Positions 60,010-64,000 of a stretch of DNA of 64,000 nucleotides are shown one piece after another; the stretch's first letter is position 1, and every line of letters starts with the position of its first letter. The stretch is from positions 558,001 to 622,000 of the forward strand of contig NW_025407826.1 of assembly GCF_003324165.1 (NCBI RefSeq), given 5' to 3'. A model generated the notes under the pieces. It was not told the origin of the DNA and ran no database searches. It saw nothing but the letters and a program-made list of their open reading frames with translations. Position numbers and translations under genes: made by a program. The DNA is from Naegleria lovaniensis (taxonomy: Eukaryota > Heterolobosea > Eutetramitea > Acrasida > Naegleriidae).

Positions 60010-63000
60010 ATGATGCAAGCCACACGTAAGAATTTTGAATCCGAAGAGTTATTGGATGATGAGCTTTCATCATCTTCCCACACAACCTCTTCCGAAATTC
60101 ATTTCAATGAACCAAATTTGGATTCATCCTCGAATAGGATAATTACATCATCATTATTGGTGAATCATCATCACAGTGATGATACTAACAATTTCAATAA
60201 TAACATTGAAAATTCAAAGCATGGAGAGATCAATCAAATCATCAATGCTAATATTAATTTAAATCATTCCGTTTCATTCCGAATGGATCTACCATCCCAC
60301 CATAACAGTAGTTCAAACCAAGAAGGAATTCAATTTGATGAAACGTCCAACACCAACAACACATTGAAACAACAAGCGTTGAAACAACAGGAAGCTTACG
60401 GAAAAGTAACTTCTGGTTCTTCGGATGAACCTACCAACAATAAGAAGAATCAACCATCATCATCACTTCAACAACAACAACCTATTTATTGGATTCCCAT
60501 GCATAAACCCTCGTTATTGGAAGAACCCAATCAACAACTCCAAAATATTATTAGCCCCTCTCTAGAAGATGATTCCTTCTTGATGATAGACGTCAACGAG
60601 AGAGGAGATTTATATACGAGCCAGACCTTTCTCGATTCGAATGGAGTGAGGCACGATGAAGAAATTCGTAAACATCGGTTATATCCGAGTATGATTCCGA
60701 GTGGAGAGGGATTTGCTGGATCTCTCCCAAAGTACTCGGTCTGTTTGGATTTGGATCAAGTGGCTAAAGAGATGGGAAGTGATATTCAGGTGGATGTGAG
60801 CTCGTTTGTGAATGCTCCAAATTCGACAGCGACCACTCCAAATGTCATGGATTCAAGTAATAATATCAAGGATCAGAATCATGAGGTCAATGCAATGACC
60901 ATGTATCCCTTGTTAATTTCAGCAGTAGATTCCGATTCCTTGTTTGGAAACGCCATTGGTAGTCAATTAGTGAAACGGAGTGGGGGCGATGCTAGCAGCA
61001 GCGGTAGTAATTTAGGACAAGCTCTGGCAGCATCAGCGTCCACAACAACAACAACCATTATGGCCACTTCAGTTGATTTAATTCCATTATTACAGCCACA
61101 AATTGAATTAGGATATTTAAACAATTTATTATTGAATGAATCGGCGGTATTGGACAGGATGGGAAAAAGACAAATTGAATTTCATCATGATTTTTATGTT
61201 TTGTGTTATGAATATTATAATTCGTTTTGCAAGGTGAAGAAACTGAAAGACTCACTCGCTCAATTAGTATCGGAACAGAAAGGATTACAGAAGTCTCTAT
61301 TTACATTCTCTACTAAAACTTTTCAGTCACCAACCTGTCAATGTGGTGATGGCTATCAATTGGTGGGATCTGTGACGGCTCTCAATGCTACGCCAAACAA
61401 ACATGTGATTGAAGCTTTACACAAAAATTTTGCACAAATCCGAAGATTGTACCATGACAATGTTGTGGAGGCAAATTTATTGAACAAGTATGCGAACATT
61501 CGAATTAGTCATTATTTAGATGAACTTATTTCCAGCTCTAATTTATTTAATGTGCAAACACCCATTGTGCTGACATTGCAACACAATACGCGATCAGAAC
61601 ATGACAACGAAGTTGCTGAAAGATTGAAAACCTGCATTCAGATCTTGTTCTTTTTTGAGCAGGTTACACACGGTATGGCATCCATTGTGACGCCTTTAGG
61701 ATGCACAGAATTGGAGTCCTCACTCGACGAGACGATGAAAGAACTCAAGTCGTTTAGGAACGATATACGGAATTGGATTTCATGGTGTGTCACACAACTC
61801 ATCAAAATTGCCACCATTGAAGACAATCGATTTATTATTTTTGAGATTGTGAAATGTAGACATGTGGGTTCTTGGGCTGCATTTATGCTCCAATTTCCAA
61901 TCATTGATTCCGACAGCAGCGTTGATCAATTTCTTGCCTTTTTCTCACTCTTCCTAACCCCTACGTATATCAAAGAAAATGAACTCATTCTTACTGAGGA
62001 TGATTATTTAAGCCTGTGGCAACAGCTACGATTATTTGAAAGTATGGATTATATATTATCAGGATGCACACAACAATTTTTCAAGGAAAAACAATCTTCC
62101 TATTTCACATCCCTCTCGCGAGCATTCTCCTTCATTGATACTGTTCTCTATATTCTATACCAGGCCTTAATTAATTTTAGCAAGTCACCTTCTCATTCCT
62201 CCTTTACTCGAATGCTCTCACAAAACATGGCGCGGCTTGTCCAGATGGCTTCTAATTCTATAAGTCAATTAGAAGGAGTGAGCACTGAAGACATTGAGTA
62301 TTTATTTAACAGTTTTTATGTGAAGGTATGTGACAAGTGTATTTTACAAACATATTATGGACACCCTAAATTCACGTTACGATTCTTGATCGAATTTTAC
62401 TTCATGTATAGTGTTTTAAGGGACTTCTTTCTTCAACTTCAAACTTGTGGTCCTTCCTTTCCGAATTACCATATGAAATAATTTCTGAAGCCTGTGCATG
62501 TTCCATATTTTGGATCATGTTTAGAGACGAGAAAACTGTAGATATGAACATTTCGTATGACGTTTTGCGCGATCTTGATTTGTGGACGCACAAGTTGAAT
62601 GAAAACAAAACATTGAGAAACAACTTTATCACAATGTTCCAACAGAAAGAATGTGGATACTTGTTCCCAGTGTTGTCTCGTTTGGGTTGTTCTCATTCAT
62701 TTGGTCTTGCTTCAATAATTGTTCATGAGTTATTCCTGATAGGATGTAAGTTATCCATTGTTGTATCATAACTGTGTACCAAGATTGTGAAATTTGTTTA
62801 AATTACGCCGCAATGACTAGTTATTAATGATACATCACGAGATACGTACTTTAGAGATGCTACAAAGAATATTGTTCTTATTTGTGAAGCTCATCCACGA
62901 TTAGTGTCTCTTGTATTGGCACTTGTCACAAAATATTTAAAATTTGTAGATCGGTATTCCCTAACTATCTTCAAGCAGTTGCCATTAAAGAGCTGGAAGA

Positions 63001-64000
63001 TCACCAAAGACAAGGATTTGTCTCTCATTGAAGAGCTTATTCTCAAACCAATGACCAGCACAGAACATGAATTGGCTCGATTTATTATTGAAAATCTTCC
63101 TTGGAGTGACGATATCAAAAATGTACTTCTACCTTTAGAGGTACAACAAAGATTGATGCTTCTCGTTGCAAAAGCTGTTTCCTTTCATCGAAAGGACTCA
63201 CAATACTCGTTTATTAGAAAAGATCCTTGGAATGAACTTGAGGAATGGGGCTACTCTATTTTACAACGAGTGAAACTCTATGATGAGATTCAAACACCTC
63301 TTGTGACCATTCATCCAACTGACCATCCAACTCTAAGTGGTCTCTTACACAGCGTCGAGTCATCCAAGAAGAATATTGATGGAGTCAGCGCATATACCAT
63401 ACTGTCTCTAAGTGATGTTGGAACTTCTGTACAACGATTTAATGAAATTGCTAAGGGTTGGCTCGAATTAATGATCAACACCAAACCAAACAGAAGAGCT
63501 CTCAGAATCATGCTTGAATTGAGCGTGAGATTCTGTGATAGCGCAAAGAATTCCACTACCGATGTCTCGTCCCCTAACTATCTCACATTTCAACCACACC
63601 TCGATAATATTCTCAATTTAGATACGAACAAATCATTTCTTGGAAGATTGGTTAACTCAGAAAGGGCTATTGGAGAGTATACATGCATTGTATCCACAGG
63701 AATTTGTAACTTCATTGAAAAGCTTTTTGAGGCGCACAAACTTTCAACTCTGAAAAGTTTTGTAGCTTTTTGGGTGAATGAATTTATCAAAGTGAGCTCC
63801 TGGACTACCAATACTTGTTGCATGTACATTCTTAATTCCATTTGCAAGACTGTGCTACAACTGAACCTCGTTGGTCAAACAGGTCTTCCTAGTTACTTGT
63901 CTCAACTTGACGCCATGGAAAATTTTGGACTCTTCCCCACTGGTCTCTTTGGATCTGCAACTACAATTGTTCATGCTCCTTTCTTTTCCAAAGACATACG
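60010..64000 (+). CDS. EPG5: EPG5-like autophagy tether, cut by right edge
   Basis: Exons 60010-62325, 62412-62745 and 62821 to beyond 64000 (introns 86 and 75 bp, donors GTATGT and GTAAGT) give over 1270 residues with the frame open at the edge; EPG5 is about 2580 residues in humans. The first 340 residues are disordered. From about 360 the order of short motifs follows EPG5: RQIEFHHDFYVLCYEYYNSF, ISHYLDELISSS, a block with EIVKCRHVGSWAAFMLQFP and FLAFFSLFLTP, LTEDDYLSLW, then across the first splice LWSFLSELPYEIISEACAC, and later EEWGYSILQRVKL. Known role: a Rab7 effector that tethers autophagosomes to late endosomes and lysosomes. The match is by motif order and secondary-structure pattern rather than long identity. 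Confidence 0.8.

Noticed and set aside
62426-62481. Stop codon as the end of the EPG5-like protein
   Set aside because: A GTATGT donor at 62326 and TAG at 62409-62411 remove 86 bp and restore a frame with EPG5-like motifs, so the stop lies in the wrong frame.

Overview
The window looks like nuclear DNA of a free-living heterolobosean amoeba, most likely Naegleria. The evidence is A+T-rich DNA, densely packed genes on both strands, short introns (mostly 58-240 bp, with one of 30-60 bp class only in doubtful models) whose donors read GTAAGT, GTATGT or GTAGGT, A-rich runs directly before start codons, and eukaryotic genes full of Ser/Asn/Gln repeats. Genus is an inference; no ribosomal marker is present. 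I count about 33 protein genes (two cut by the window edges), one tRNA gene and one tRNA fragment. Exon joins below come from reading frames plus GT/AG sites and were checked for frame arithmetic, not against transcripts.

Layout. 1-9.6 kb: edge of a low-complexity protein (-), molybdenum cofactor sulfurase (+), a PAS-PAS nucleotide cyclase (-), an orphan 822-residue protein (+), oligoribonuclease (+). 9.7-16.6 kb: Pcf11-like termination factor (-), a small acidic protein (+), a C2 plus permuted NlpC/P60 protein (+), a bacterial-style ThiF protein (+), guanylate kinase (-). 16.9-19.1 kb: a TnpB-like Fanzor gene (-) with a GC-rich tandem repeat against its stop codon and hairpins upstream. 19.2-26.5 kb: HD-domain nucleotidase (+), an EF-hand glutaminase homologue whose catalytic dyad is absent (-), a six-BRCT protein (-), ROK sugar kinase (+), HMG-box protein (-). 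27.7-34.8 kb: a large membrane protein (+), 4-hydroxyphenylpyruvate dioxygenase (-), two tiny ORFs, tRNA-Ser(AGA) and a degraded copy, a small tail-anchored protein (-). 35.3-46.3 kb: MT-A70 methyltransferase fused to ZZ zinc fingers (+), F-box protein (+), divergent chaperonin-like protein (-), Prp22/DHX8 helicase (+). 46.6-64 kb: orphan nuclear protein (-), PARN deadenylase (-), NOL10 (+), STE-like kinase (+), F-box/LRR protein (-), EPG5 autophagy tether (+, runs off the edge).

The genes form no operon. RNA metabolism is common (REXO2, Pcf11, Prp22, PARN, NOL10, MT-A70), as expected of an ordinary housekeeping region. The points most worth following are the Fanzor locus with its candidate guide-RNA scaffold, the MT-A70/ZZ-finger fusion, and the glutaminase and cyclase homologues with altered catalytic residues.
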